64,000 nt of DNA from FW021-bin31 sp964647485 (GCA_964647485.1 CAZYHV010000007.1:1-64000); one strand, 5' to 3'. Positions 7,661 to 16,836 are shown, numbered from the stretch's first letter. Program-made: numbers and translations. Notes: generated by a model not told the origin, from the letters alone.

Positions 7661-8812
7661 ATGAAGCGAAAAATTAGAATGGGAATGATAGGGGGTGGCC
7701 CGGGAGCCTTTATTGGTGAAGTCCATCGTATGGCAGCCAGATTAGATGGTTTGATAGAACTCGTTTGTGGTTCTTTTAGCAGCCAACCGGAAAAGTCTTT
7801 GCAGGCCGGAAAAGATTTATTTCTTCCGGAAAACAGAATTTATGGTTCTTATGAAGAAATGATAAAGAAAGAAAGCCAACTTCCGGAAGGAGAAAAAATG
7901 GATTTTGTCAGTATCGTAACCCCTAATTATCTACACTTTAAACCGGCTAAATTAGCTTTAGAACATGGTTTTCATGTGGTTTGTGATAAACCGATGACGA
8001 TGACATTGGAAGAAGCTGAAATTTTACAGGCAATAGTGAAAGAAAAAGGATTACAATTTTGTCTCACACATACCTATACCGGCTATCCCATGATTAAAGA
8101 AGCTAAGAGGAAAGTTAAAGAAGGGGATTTGGGAGAAATACGAAAGGTTTATGTAGAATATCCTCAGGGGTGGTTGAGTACTGCAGAAGAGCATAGTGGA
8201 AATAAACAAGCTGAATGGCGTACGGATCCTACAAAAAGTGGTCCTGCCGGAAGTATGGGAGATGTAGGAACCCATGCGGCAAATCTTTCGGAATATATTA
8301 CCGGTTTGCAAATCGAGGAAGTGTGTGCTGATATCAATTCGGTGGTGGAGAATCGTGTTTTGGATGATGATGGAGCCGTTCTATTGAGATTCAATAATGG
8401 AGCGAGTGGGGTTTTGATTGCATCTCAGGTAGCTACCGGAGAAGAAAATTGCCTGAGGATTAGAGTGTATGGAGAAAAGGCGGGGATAGCGTGGAAACAT
8501 GATGATGCCAATTCCTTAATTGTGAAACAGGCAGCAGAGCCTACTCAAATTCTTCGTACCGGAGGTCCCGGGACTTCTAGTATTGCAGCGCATAATCAAC
8601 GAATACCTGCCGGGCATCCGGAAGGATTTATTGAGGCTTTTGCAAATCTTTACCGGAACTTTGCACTTACTGTTGATGCTGAAATGAACGGGAAAGAATT
8701 AAAGCCGGAATGGACCGATTTTACCAATGTGGACGACGGCGTTCGGGGAATGTTATTCCTGGAAAAAGTGATTGCTTCGGGGAAGAGTAATCAGAAATGG
8801 ATCAAACTCTAA
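7661..8812 (+). CDS. Gfo/Idh/MocA family oxidoreductase
   Basis: The gene encodes a 383-residue NAD(P)-dependent sugar or cyclitol dehydrogenase of the Gfo/Idh/MocA superfamily, probably cytoplasmic. The N-terminal Rossmann fold shows GMIGGGPGAFIGEVHR as its dinucleotide-binding loop. The family EKP-like motif appears as CDKPMTMTLEEAEIL near residue 110, and the catalytic-domain motif GDVGTHAANLSEY near residue 205. The substrate cannot be told from sequence; relatives with the GGGPGAFIG start are often annotated as acting on inositols or N-acetylhexosamines. It is monocistronic between two strong terminators, with no sugar transporter next to it. Confidence 0.88.
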   Translation: MKRKIRMGMIGGGPGAFIGEVHRMAARLDGLIELVCGSFSSQPEKSLQAGKDLFLPENRIYGSYEEMIKKESQLPEGEKMDFVSIVTPNYLHFKPAKLALEHGFHVVCDKPMTMTLEEAEILQAIVKEKGLQFCLTHTYTGYPMIKEAKRKVKEGDLGEIRKVYVEYPQGWLSTAEEHSGNKQAEWRTDPTKSGPAGSMGDVGTHAANLSEYITGLQIEEVCADINSVVENRVLDDDGAVLLRFNNGASGVLIASQVATGEENCLRIRVYGEKAGIAWKHDDANSLIVKQAAEPTQILRTGGPGTSSIAAHNQRIPAGHPEGFIEAFANLYRNFALTVDAEMNGKELKPEWTDFTNVDDGVRGMLFLEKVIASGKSNQKWIKL

Positions 8813-8845
8813 GTGTTTTATTTATTTAAATGAGCAAACAAAAGA

Positions 8846-8880
8846 AAGGCGCTAAAAATATTCAATATTTTTAGCGCCTT
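8846..8880. terminator. Bidirectional terminator between oxidoreductase and tatC
   Basis: Two 17-nt arms (8846-8862 and 8864-8880, outer bases AAGGCGCT and AGCGCCTT, inner AT-rich) are perfectly complementary around a single C. It lies between two convergent genes and can serve both strands. Confidence 0.85.
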
Positions 8881-8891
8881 ATGTTTTTAAA

Positions 8892-9737
8892 TTAGGACCA
8901 TTTTTCCTCTTCTTCCATATTTTGTTTTTCTACTCTTTTACAAATGAAAAGACTTAATGCATATAGACCATAGAGTGGAATGCAAAGGATGACTTGGGTA
9001 ACCACATTGGGTACCATGCAGGCAGATAAAATCACCATCCCCACGATGGCATGTCTATGATACTTTTTGAGCATTGTCGTATTAACTACTCCCACTTTTG
9101 CTAAGAAGAAAGTCAAGATAGGAAGTTCAAATAAGATCCCTGTTCCTAAGACGGACTGGCGCAACATGGAAAGGTAACTTTTGATGGTAATGATATTATG
9201 GATCGATTTAGAGATACTGAAATTGGCGAAGAAGTGTACCGTATAAGGGGTAACAACATAATAGCCAAATGCGATACCCAGGAAGAAAAGAGCGGAGGTA
9301 TAAAAGACAACTCCTTTTGTATATTTTAATTCATTTGGTTTCAAAGCAGGCATGATAAATCTCCATAGCTCCCATAAAACATAAGGAGCTGCGATTACAA
9401 TTCCTAAAGTGGAAGCAGAAGTGAAAGCTTGCATAAACTGTCCGGCCATTTTCATATTCTGAAGTACCAGTTCAGCTCCGTCTCCCATACATAATCGGTC
9501 TCCTAATCCAAGAAAATGCCCTAAGTTACAAAAGAAGCGGTAGGTTACAAAGTGCTCTTTGGAAGGCGCCATGAGGATAGTATCATAGATATAACCAATT
9601 TTGACAAAGGCAATGATTGTACCTACGAAAATAGCTAACAAGGATCTTAAGATATGCCATCTCAGCTGCTCAATATGATCTAGAAATGACATCTCAGTTC
9701 GTTCACTGAGATTTTTTGCAAATCTGTTTTTTGACAT
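8892..9737 (-). CDS. tatC: Sec-independent protein translocase TatC
   Basis: TatC is the twin-arginine signal-peptide receptor in the inner membrane. The 281-residue protein starts with the hallmark MSFLDHIEQLRWHILRS region (about residue 16 onward) and shows six hydrophobic segments, as expected. Segments ILWELWRFIMPALKP-like (read as VLWELWRFIMPALKPNE) and GIAFGYYVVTPYTVHFF match conserved TatC regions. The usual TPPD..SQ motif before helix 5/6 reads SACMVPNVVTQ here, and the conserved Glu of the later LYE motif is Ala (YGLYALS). tatA is not adjacent. It is likely a single-gene unit with its own promoter. Confidence 0.93.
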   Translation of the reverse strand: MSKNRFAKNLSERTEMSFLDHIEQLRWHILRSLLAIFVGTIIAFVKIGYIYDTILMAPSKEHFVTYRFFCNLGHFLGLGDRLCMGDGAELVLQNMKMAGQFMQAFTSASTLGIVIAAPYVLWELWRFIMPALKPNELKYTKGVVFYTSALFFLGIAFGYYVVTPYTVHFFANFSISKSIHNIITIKSYLSMLRQSVLGTGILFELPILTFFLAKVGVVNTTMLKKYHRHAIVGMVILSACMVPNVVTQVILCIPLYGLYALSLFICKRVEKQNMEEEEKWS

Positions 9738-9790
9738 AAGAAGATAACTATAAGGTCATCAAAAGGGCTTACTTTTATGTTTGAAGCAAG

Positions 9791-9798
9791 CAAATTTA
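9791..9798 (-). promoter_or_regulatory. Putative -7 promoter element of tatC
   Basis: On the minus strand this reads TAAATTTG, an exact TAnnTTTG match, about 53 nt before the tatC ATG. Confidence 0.45.
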
Positions 9799-9868
9799 AC
9801 AATATAGTTGGTATATAAAAAGAGATTTTATTCAGACGGTCAAATTTCCTTATTGTTGACAATATAAG

Positions 9869-11131
9869 TTAACCTAGGATTCGCATTTTTACCATTTCTA
9901 TGCGGGTGTCGGTAACGTTGATGATGTCAAATTCAAAATTACCAATAATGAGGATTTCTTTTTCTTGGGGAATAGATTCGTGCTTTGCAATAATATAACC
10001 GGAAAGGGTTTCACTATCTGTTTCATCAAATAGAAATTGATATTTTTCAGTCAGATGATCCAATTCTATTCTTCCGGAGAGTAAAAATTCTTTTTCGGCA
10101 ATCTGCTGTTCGACATATTGTTTGTTTTCGTATTCCTCTCCTATGTTTCCAAAAATTTCTTCCAGTAGATCTTCAAGTGTTATGATCCCTCCGGTTCCAC
10201 CATATTCATCTACGACCCAGACAATACTTTTCTTCTCCTTTGTCATTTTCGTCAATAACGTAATGATGTTCATTGTCTCCGGAACAGCTGTAATGGGACG
10301 AATCAAACTTTTGATGTCATTTATACCTTTTTTGAAGAGGTCAAGCTGGTGAACATAACCTATGATATTGTCTATATTGTCATTATAGATAATAATTTTT
10401 GCATGCTTTGTCTCTATAAAAGCTTGCTTTAATTCTTCCTCAGTGAAATCACTTCTCAGTCCTTTTATTTCTTTACGAGGGGTGAGACAATTCCTAATTT
10501 TTACCTGGGGTAGATTTAATGCATTTTCAAAAAATAGTGTATTTAATTCTTCATACGAAGATTGTGTTTTATCAGCATTATAAATAGCCGTCCCTTCCTT
10601 CGCTATATCAAAAGGAATACCTTCCTGGGTAATGTTAACATTAAAGAGGTATTGCAGCATCCAGTTGGATAGCCCGGTCATAAAAGACGTTATCGGATAA
10701 AATATCTTACTGAAAAATACCGTTAAAAAAGAAAAAGTGGGGAGTAATTTGTTTGCCTGTGCTCTGAAATGACTTCGGGCAATAAGGGTAAAAGGTAATA
10801 GCAAGATAGCAGTAATTACTGCCAGGACGATAATTTTTAAATAAACAGAATTGAATGATCCGAAAGGAATACTGTCCCAGTAAGGGGTAAGGATGTAATC
10901 AAGTAAGATGGATATAAGAACCAGACAGGTTAGATAGCCGATGGTTCCGGAAGCTATGTAACGGACAGAGTTTTTCTTATATTGCGACAAGATTTTTCCT
11001 GATAGTAGTCCTTTTTTCCGTTTGATTTCCATGGAAAATCTGTTGATATGCTTAAACGCAATATTCGTTCCTGCAAAAAATCCTACCAATATCAATAAAA
11101 TAATAAGTTCTATAAGTTGTATACTTCCCAT
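9869..11131 (-). CDS. CNNM/CBS/CorC_HlyC-domain membrane protein
   Basis: This 420-residue protein belongs to the HlyC/CorC (CNNM-type) family, proposed to act in divalent-cation transport or efflux. It has an N-terminal CNNM transmembrane domain (about 1-165) with roughly four hydrophobic helices, a pair of CBS domains (about 195-320), with the segment VVDEYGGTGGIITLEDLLEE typical of the second CBS and its following helix, and a C-terminal CorC_HlyC FAD-like domain (about 335-418). GldE, a gliding-associated relative, has the same layout, but no gld neighbours are present, so I do not use that name. It is divergent from the DUF2400 gene. Confidence 0.88.
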   Translation of the reverse strand: MGSIQLIELIILLILVGFFAGTNIAFKHINRFSMEIKRKKGLLSGKILSQYKKNSVRYIASGTIGYLTCLVLISILLDYILTPYWDSIPFGSFNSVYLKIIVLAVITAILLLPFTLIARSHFRAQANKLLPTFSFLTVFFSKIFYPITSFMTGLSNWMLQYLFNVNITQEGIPFDIAKEGTAIYNADKTQSSYEELNTLFFENALNLPQVKIRNCLTPRKEIKGLRSDFTEEELKQAFIETKHAKIIIYNDNIDNIIGYVHQLDLFKKGINDIKSLIRPITAVPETMNIITLLTKMTKEKKSIVWVVDEYGGTGGIITLEDLLEEIFGNIGEEYENKQYVEQQIAEKEFLLSGRIELDHLTEKYQFLFDETDSETLSGYIIAKHESIPQEKEILIIGNFEFDIINVTDTRIEMVKMRILG

Positions 11132-11145
11132 ATATTATTTTGAGT

Positions 11146-11161
11146 CTTCGTTAAAACGAAG
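11146..11161. other. Short hairpin in a divergent intergenic region
   Basis: CTTCGTT and AACGAAG are perfect 7-nt inverted arms around AA. It lies 15 nt upstream of the CorC-like ATG on one side and 43 nt upstream of the DUF2400 start on the other. It could be a regulator site or a leader hairpin; no T-run makes it a terminator. Confidence 0.4.
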
Positions 11162-11204
11162 CTAAAGTTTTATTTTGAATAAATTACAAAAACAATGCCT
11201 TTTT

Positions 11205-11981
11205 ATGTATTCTGATAAAATTAAGTATTTTCTGGATAAAAAATTAGAACAATATCAGTCTTCTTTTTTCATTGAAGAAGATCCTATAACGATCCCTCAT
11301 CATTATTCGCTGAAGCAGGATATCGAGATTGCAGGTTTTTTTGCTGCTTTATTTGCCTGGGGGAGAAGAGAAACTGTCATAAAAAAAGCTACTGTTTTGT
11401 TATCACTTATGGATCAAGCGCCTTTTGATTTTATAACTCAACATGAGGAAAAGGATTTAAAACGATTTTTAAAATTTGTACATCGGACTTTTAATGCAAC
11501 AGATATTTTGTATTTTATTTCTTTTTTGAAAAGTTTTTATCACCAACATGAGAGTTTAGAGGAGGCTTTTTGTAAAGGAAATTATAGCCAAGAAGAACAT
11601 GTTGAAAAGAATTTGAATGGATTTTACCAAACTATTTTTGAGGCAGAACATCCCAAAAGGACTGAGAAACACATTTCAGCCCCTTTCAAAAAATCGGCTT
11701 GTAAACGAATGAATATGTATTTAAGATGGATGGTGAGGAGCGGAGAGAAGGGGATAGATTTTGGTCTCTGGAAAAAAATGTCTCCGGATCAATTGGTCAT
11801 TCCTCTGGATGTACATGTTTGCAGAGTCGCTACAAGATTAGGATTAATTTCTCCAAATAGGAAAGTCAATTGGGAAACAGCTCTTGCGCTAACGGAAGAA
11901 TTAAAAGTATTTGATCCTCGAGATCCGGTAAAATATGACTTAGCGCTTTTTGGATTAGGAGCGATAGAAAAATTCAGATAA
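11205..11981 (+). CDS. TIGR02757 / DUF2400 family protein
   Basis: This is a 258-residue protein of a family widespread in Bacteroidota and spirochaetes with no assigned function. Recognisable features are the N-terminal region DIEIAGFFAALFAWGRRETV, a central helical part with KRMNMYLRWMVRS, and the C-terminal LVIPLDVHVCRVATRLGLI followed by FDPRDPVKYDLALFGLGA. The C-terminal half resembles helix-hairpin-helix DNA glycosylases in style (R-W-M-V, then D-V-H-V), so a nucleic-acid role is plausible but unproven. The ATG at 11205 is preferred to the in-frame TTG at 11175, which would add ten residues without family support. Confidence 0.85.
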   Translation: MYSDKIKYFLDKKLEQYQSSFFIEEDPITIPHHYSLKQDIEIAGFFAALFAWGRRETVIKKATVLLSLMDQAPFDFITQHEEKDLKRFLKFVHRTFNATDILYFISFLKSFYHQHESLEEAFCKGNYSQEEHVEKNLNGFYQTIFEAEHPKRTEKHISAPFKKSACKRMNMYLRWMVRSGEKGIDFGLWKKMSPDQLVIPLDVHVCRVATRLGLISPNRKVNWETALALTEELKVFDPRDPVKYDLALFGLGAIEKFR

Positions 11982-12010
11982 AAAGAGTCGGTAGAATAGA
12001 TTGAGAAACG

Positions 12011-12049
12011 TAAAGTCCCCTGAATAAAGAATTTATTCAGGGGACTTTA
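12011..12049. terminator. Bidirectional terminator between DUF2400 gene and carB
   Basis: Perfect 18-nt arms at 12011-12028 and 12032-12049 (outer TAAAGTCCCC and GGGGACTTTA) enclose a GAA loop. A-rich and T-rich flanks on both sides fit termination of both convergent genes. Confidence 0.88.
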
Positions 12050-12064
12050 ATAAAAAAGAGGAGG

Positions 12065-15000
12065 TTAAATATGGTTTACACTAATAAATTTTCGCTCCAG
12101 AACTCTAAGAATAGCCTCTGCGGTATCTAAAGAGGTATATAATGGTACTGCACTCAAAATAGCATTTTTCCGAATGATATATCCATCGGAAGTATGTGCT
12201 CTATTATTCCCCATCGTGTTTAACAGAATTTGAACTTTGTTGTTGGTGATATGATAAACAATGTCTTCCTCTGTTTGTCCGACCTTAGGAACAATTTTCG
12301 TTTTGAGACCGTGTTGATTAAAGTAATCTGCCGTTCCCTTTGTAGCCAATAAACGGTAACCTACTTCTTTGAACCGCCTGGCCAAATCCAGAGCTTCGTC
12401 TTTGTCGTCGTCATTGACAGTAATTAATACATTTCCCGCATCTTCTATATGCTGTTTGGAAGCTTCAAAAGCTTTGTAGAGCGCTTCCGTATAGTCAAGA
12501 CCGGTTCCCATGACTTCTCCTGTAGATTTCATTTCCGGTCCTAAAACACTGTCTACTTCATTTAATTTACTAAAGGAAAAGGTGGGGGATTTGACATGAA
12601 CATATTTGGATTCTTTTGCCAATCCCGGTTCCAAACCTAAAGATTTAAAGCTAGCTCCCATGATTAGTTTAGTAGCAATTCTGGCCATTTCTATGCCTGT
12701 TATTTTGCTCAAGAAGGGAACCGTACGACTAGAACGCGGGTTTACCTCAATGACGTAGGCTTTATTATCATGAATTACAAACTGAATATTCATAATTCCT
12801 ACACAATGAAGCTCTTTTGCCAACTGATTGGTGTATGTTACAATTTGTTCTTTCACCGTATCGGGAATGTTTTGTGTCGGATAAACAGCCATAGAGTCGC
12901 CCGAATGAACACCGGCTCTTTCAATATGCTCAATAATTCCCGGAATCAATACGTCTTTACCATCGCTAAGTGCATCAACTTCACATTCTCTACCTGTAAG
13001 GTAACGATCAATCAGTACAGGGTGGTTTCTGGATACTTGTACCGCCTCAATGATATAATTTTCTAATTCTTGATCTGATTTAAGAATCTCCATGGCGCGA
13101 CCTCCCAAAACATAACTGGGTCGAATGAGTACGGGATAGCCTATTTTGTTTGTAATCGCTTTGGCTTCTTCTAAAGAAGTAGCAGTCCCTCCAATTGGTT
13201 GTTGAATCTTTAATTTCTTAATGATTTGATCGAAAGAATCACGATCCTCGGCACGATTGATATCTTCTACGGTTGTTCCTAAGATATTGACACCGAATTT
13301 TTCCAGATCTTCTGCCAGGTTAATAGAAGTTTGTCCGCCAAACTGGACAATGACTCCCATAGGTTGTTCCAGATCACAGATATTCAGTACATCCTCTAGC
13401 GCCAAAGGCTCAAAATATAACTTATCGGCAACTGAAAAATCGGTGGAAACGGTTTCCGGATTATTATTAATTACAATAGCTTTATTTCCCATCTGTTGGA
13501 TGGCTTTGATAGAATGAACTGTAGAGTAATCAAATTCAATACCCTGACCAATTCTAATCGGACCGGAACCTAAAATAATGACAGATTTTTCTGAAGCTTT
13601 TTTAGATTCATTTTCCTGATCGTAGGTACTGTAAAAGTAAGGTGTCTCTGCTTCAAATTCACCTGCGCAGGTATCAACGATTTTATAAGTAGGAATAATA
13701 TTTTCTTGGAGACGATAAGCTCTGACCGTTTTTTCGGATTGATTTGTAAGTTGAGCAATAGTTTTATCGGAATACCCAAGTTTTTTGGCTCGGGTAATGA
13801 GTTCCGCATTTAATGTGGCATCTTTTAATTCCTTTTCAAAATGAATGATATTTTCCATCTTCGCCAAGAAATACAGATTAATGTTTGTTAGTTCATTAAT
13901 TTCCTGAATACTTACTTCTCGACGTAATAATTCTGCCAGGTAGAAAATTCGATCATCCATTGGAATCTTCACATAGGCTTTTAATTCTTCTACATCTCTT
14001 TCTTTCAAAGCATCCATCAAGAGGTCTTCTTGATCTATTTCCAAAGAACGAACAGCTTTTTGAATAGATTCCTCAATATTTCTGCCAAGTGCCATTACTT
14101 CTCCGGTGGCTTTCATCTGTGTTCCAATTTTTCGATCAGCTTTTGAAAATTTGTCAAATGGCCAACGTGGAATTTTACAAACCACATAATCCAGAGCCGG
14201 TTCGAATTGGGCAAATGTTTTGTTGGTAATGGAGTTTTTAATTTCATCCATATCTAAGCCGACAGCAATTTTGGCTGCGAATTTGGCAATTGGATATCCG
14301 GTTGCTTTTGAGGCAAGAGCAGAGGAGCGGCTCACTCTGGGGTTTACTTCTATGATAAAGTATTCACTGGTTTTGGTATCAATAGCTAATTGTACATTGC
14401 ATCCCCCCTCAATCTTCAACGCTCGAATGACTTTTAAAGAAACATCCCGTAGTTTTTGAACTTCTGTATCCGTGAGGGTCTGTATAGGAGAAAAAACGAT
14501 AGAATCGCCGGTATGAACCCCAACAGGATCAAAATTTTCCATGTTACAAACTGCGAGGGTGCTGTCATTAGAATCCCGCATTACTTCGAATTCAATTTCC
14601 TTATATCCGGCAATGCTTTGTTCTATCAAGACTTCTGTGGCAGGAGACGCTTTGAGTCCCTGTTTGACGATACGATGTAATTCATCAAAATTATGTGCAA
14701 TTCCTCCACCGGTACCTCCCATAGTAAAGGCGGGTCTGATAATGACGGGAAATCCTACTTCTTCCGTAAATTTTTCAGCTTCTTTATAGGTGAAAGCTGT
14801 CAGAGAAGCCGGTGTCGGTTCTCCCAGTTGATTCATAAGCTGTTTAAATTCTTCCCGATCTTCTGCTAGGTGGATAGAAGACAATTTAGTTCCAAGGATC
14901 TCGATTTCCAATTGGTCAAGAATACCGGAATTTTCTAATTCTATAGCCATATTTAATCCCGTTTGTCCTCCCAATGTAGGGATAATAGCGTCAGGATGCT

Positions 15001-15241
15001 CTTTGACCAGTACTTTTTTTACAAATTCCAAGGTAATAGGTTCTATATAGACCTTATCGGCTATGTGCTTATCGGTCATGATGGTAGCCGGATTGGAGTT
15101 GATTAGTACGACCTCATACCCTTCTTCCTTTAATGCAAGACAGGCCTGGGTTCCTGAATAGTCAAACTCAGCTGCTTGTCCAATAATAATAGGACCTGAG
15201 CCGATGACCATAATTTTTTTGATATCTGTTCTTTTTGGCAT
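12065..15241 (-). CDS. carB: Carbamoyl-phosphate synthase large subunit
   Basis: CarB makes carbamoyl phosphate for pyrimidine and arginine synthesis from bicarbonate, ATP and ammonia channelled from CarA. The 1058-residue length is typical. The two homologous ATP-grasp halves are visible: the first begins GSGPIIIGQAAEFDYSGTQA (near residue 13), the second GSGPIRIGQGIEFDYS (near residue 555). Each carries an ATP-grasp core with IEVNPRVSRSSALASK and IEVNPRSSRTVPFLSK. The C-terminal MGS-like allosteric domain (about 930-1058) is present, so UMP/ornithine-type control is possible. It follows carA by 12 bp and is translated from the same transcript. Confidence 0.97.
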   Translation of the reverse strand: MPKRTDIKKIMVIGSGPIIIGQAAEFDYSGTQACLALKEEGYEVVLINSNPATIMTDKHIADKVYIEPITLEFVKKVLVKEHPDAIIPTLGGQTGLNMAIELENSGILDQLEIEILGTKLSSIHLAEDREEFKQLMNQLGEPTPASLTAFTYKEAEKFTEEVGFPVIIRPAFTMGGTGGGIAHNFDELHRIVKQGLKASPATEVLIEQSIAGYKEIEFEVMRDSNDSTLAVCNMENFDPVGVHTGDSIVFSPIQTLTDTEVQKLRDVSLKVIRALKIEGGCNVQLAIDTKTSEYFIIEVNPRVSRSSALASKATGYPIAKFAAKIAVGLDMDEIKNSITNKTFAQFEPALDYVVCKIPRWPFDKFSKADRKIGTQMKATGEVMALGRNIEESIQKAVRSLEIDQEDLLMDALKERDVEELKAYVKIPMDDRIFYLAELLRREVSIQEINELTNINLYFLAKMENIIHFEKELKDATLNAELITRAKKLGYSDKTIAQLTNQSEKTVRAYRLQENIIPTYKIVDTCAGEFEAETPYFYSTYDQENESKKASEKSVIILGSGPIRIGQGIEFDYSTVHSIKAIQQMGNKAIVINNNPETVSTDFSVADKLYFEPLALEDVLNICDLEQPMGVIVQFGGQTSINLAEDLEKFGVNILGTTVEDINRAEDRDSFDQIIKKLKIQQPIGGTATSLEEAKAITNKIGYPVLIRPSYVLGGRAMEILKSDQELENYIIEAVQVSRNHPVLIDRYLTGRECEVDALSDGKDVLIPGIIEHIERAGVHSGDSMAVYPTQNIPDTVKEQIVTYTNQLAKELHCVGIMNIQFVIHDNKAYVIEVNPRSSRTVPFLSKITGIEMARIATKLIMGASFKSLGLEPGLAKESKYVHVKSPTFSFSKLNEVDSVLGPEMKSTGEVMGTGLDYTEALYKAFEASKQHIEDAGNVLITVNDDDKDEALDLARRFKEVGYRLLATKGTADYFNQHGLKTKIVPKVGQTEEDIVYHITNNKVQILLNTMGNNRAHTSDGYIIRKNAILSAVPLYTSLDTAEAILRVLERKFISVNHI

Positions 15242-15253
15242 CTTTACTATTCT

Positions 15254-16315
15254 CTATTGATTGTTTAAAATTTTGAGGAATTTGTCGAATTTGGAACTGG
15301 CGTCGTGTGGTCCAGGGGTAGCATCCGGATGATATTGAACGGAGAAAGCTTGATACTTTTTATGTTGCACCCCTTCTATGGTATCATCATTGAGTTCCGT
15401 TTCTGTAACTTCTAAATCTGTTCCTTTTAAAGAAGTATGGTCTACTGCATATCCATGATTTTGAGAAGTAAAGTAGAATTTCCCTGTTTCCAAATCTTTG
15501 ACCGGATGATTGAAACCACGGTGTCCGAACTTCATTTTAAAAGTTTTAGCTCCATTGGTTAACGCCAGTAATTGATGTCCCATACAAATGCCAAAGAGCG
15601 GATATTCTTCTTGTAACACTTTGATGGTTTCTAAAACATCTAAATGATCAACCGGGTCTCCGGGACCATTACTTAATAAAATCCCATCCGGTTTTAATGC
15701 TTTGATTTGATCTAGGGTGTAATTACCCGGAACGCAGGTAACTTTTAATCCTCTTGCATTCAATTCACGCACGATGCTACGTTTAAATCCGAAGTCAAGT
15801 AAAACGACATGTTTCCCGGTTTCTTCAAAAATTTCTACTTTGTATCTGAAACTATCTTTAAGTTGTTCTTTATCCAAATTCCAATCACCAATTTTAGAGA
15901 TTAAATCAGCATTTAAGGTATTCACAATAGCTGCTTTCATGTCTCCTGCTTTTCGTATCTTCAGCGTGATGGCGCGAGTATCAATACCGTGAATTCCCGG
16001 AATTCCTTCTTTTTTCAAGTATTCGTCAATACTCATCTCGCTTTGATAATTCCCGACTACTTCTGTAATCTCTCTGGCTAAGACTCCTTTGGCGGTTGGT
16101 TTCTCAGATTCATTAAACTTCTTCGCAATTCCGTAATTTCCAATCATGGGAGTCGTAAAGTTAATGATTTGACCATTATAAGATTGATCCGTAATGGTTT
16201 CTTGGTAACCACTCATTCCGGTGGTAAAAACGAGTTCCCCCAGGGTTTCTACATCGGCACCAAATGCGATTCCACTGTAGGTCGTTCCATCTTCTAATAC
16301 TAGATATCGTTTCAT
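15254..16315 (-). CDS. carA: Carbamoyl-phosphate synthase small subunit
   Basis: CarA is the glutamine amidotransferase that supplies ammonia to CarB. The 353-residue protein has the N-terminal CPSase_sm_chain domain (about 1-130, MKRYLVLEDGTTYSGIAFG) and a class I GATase domain (about 170-350) with the nucleophile in GICMGHQLLAL and the His/Glu pair in VQYHPDATPGPHD. The ATG at 16315 overlaps the stop of a small upstream ORF by ATGA. The transcript appears to begin near 16600, giving a leader of about 290 nt that includes a terminator-like hairpin. Confidence 0.96.
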   Translation of the reverse strand: MKRYLVLEDGTTYSGIAFGADVETLGELVFTTGMSGYQETITDQSYNGQIINFTTPMIGNYGIAKKFNESEKPTAKGVLAREITEVVGNYQSEMSIDEYLKKEGIPGIHGIDTRAITLKIRKAGDMKAAIVNTLNADLISKIGDWNLDKEQLKDSFRYKVEIFEETGKHVVLLDFGFKRSIVRELNARGLKVTCVPGNYTLDQIKALKPDGILLSNGPGDPVDHLDVLETIKVLQEEYPLFGICMGHQLLALTNGAKTFKMKFGHRGFNHPVKDLETGKFYFTSQNHGYAVDHTSLKGTDLEVTETELNDDTIEGVQHKKYQAFSVQYHPDATPGPHDASSKFDKFLKILNNQ

Positions 16316-16590
16316 GTTGGTTTTACTTGTATAAAATTTTTAGTTCGGTATTTGACGCATTTTCTTTGTATATTCCCACTTATGTTAGGAATGAGATTAA
16401 GATTTGAAATCAATCTGATCAATGGAATAATTAAATGGCTTTTACCAATCTGCGAATAAAAAAGATAGAAAATAGATGTTTGATTAGGAAAACATCTTCT
16501 TTTTTTTAAAATATTGTACTTTCCAGAAATATTTAATCGCTCATTTCGAACATCTAATATTGTGATGATGTCCATATATTCTTTTGACAT
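16312..16590 (-). CDS. Possible upstream ORF in the carAB leader
   Basis: A 92-codon frame begins with ATG at 16590, about 20 nt after a strong -7 box, and ends in TGA that overlaps the carA ATG by four bases (ATGA). I do not recognise the protein; it is rich in Ile, Asn, Lys and Arg, as an untranslated AT-rich leader would also be. The position relative to the promoter and the coupling-style overlap are the only evidence for translation. It could instead be a chance reading frame. Confidence 0.25.
   Translation of the reverse strand: MSKEYMDIITILDVRNERLNISGKYNILKKRRCFPNQTSIFYLFYSQIGKSHLIIPLIRLISNLNLIPNISGNIQRKCVKYRTKNFIQVKPT
16474..16497 (-). promoter_or_regulatory. Terminator-like hairpin in the carAB leader
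   Basis: AGATGTTT at 16474-16481 pairs perfectly with AAACATCT at 16490-16497 across an 8-nt loop. Read in the carAB direction the hairpin is followed by ATTTTCTATCTTTTTT, a weak U-rich tract. It lies roughly 105-130 nt into the leader and could be an attenuator. Read on the plus strand it is followed by TCTTTTTTTT, so it might also block plus-strand transcription. Confidence 0.4.
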
Positions 16591-16607
16591 TTAACTTTTC
16601 TGGAGTG

Positions 16608-16615
16608 CAAAAGTA
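16608..16615 (-). promoter_or_regulatory. Putative -7 promoter element of carAB
   Basis: On the minus strand this reads TACTTTTG, an exact TAnnTTTG match, placing the start of transcription near 16600 and about 290 nt before carA. Confidence 0.5.
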
Positions 16616-16836
16616 TAAAAAAAAAACAATAAACTGAAGAGAAAACCAAAAGTTCTTGATTTTAACAAATAACCTAGAAAAGGACGGAATCTCGCTCTAT
16701 TTATGAATTATTTAGGCTTTCCCGTTTACGTAATTGGGAATTTGAATAGTCGTAAAAGGAAAAAAATACAGAAAAATAATAATGTAGGGCGATAAATTAT
16801 TCAGAACACTAAATAAGCGGTAAATTTGCAATTATT
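16616..16836. other. Divergent control region between carAB and sufB
   Basis: With the carA leader (16316-16615) this makes a 520-bp stretch between carA and sufB without a confident gene. It holds the two opposing promoters. A 5-bp inverted repeat, TTCCC and GGGAA with a 12-nt spacer (16719-16740), lies about 80 nt upstream of the sufB -7 box and is a weak candidate operator. I see no RNA gene. Confidence 0.5.
16821..16828 (+). promoter_or_regulatory. Putative -7 promoter element of the suf operon
   Basis: TAAATTTG matches TAnnTTTG and ends 8 nt before the sufB ATG, so the suf transcript would have a very short leader. Confidence 0.5.

Noticed and set aside
11175..11204. TTG start for the DUF2400 protein
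   Set aside because: It adds ten residues with no family support and a normal ATG follows at 11205.
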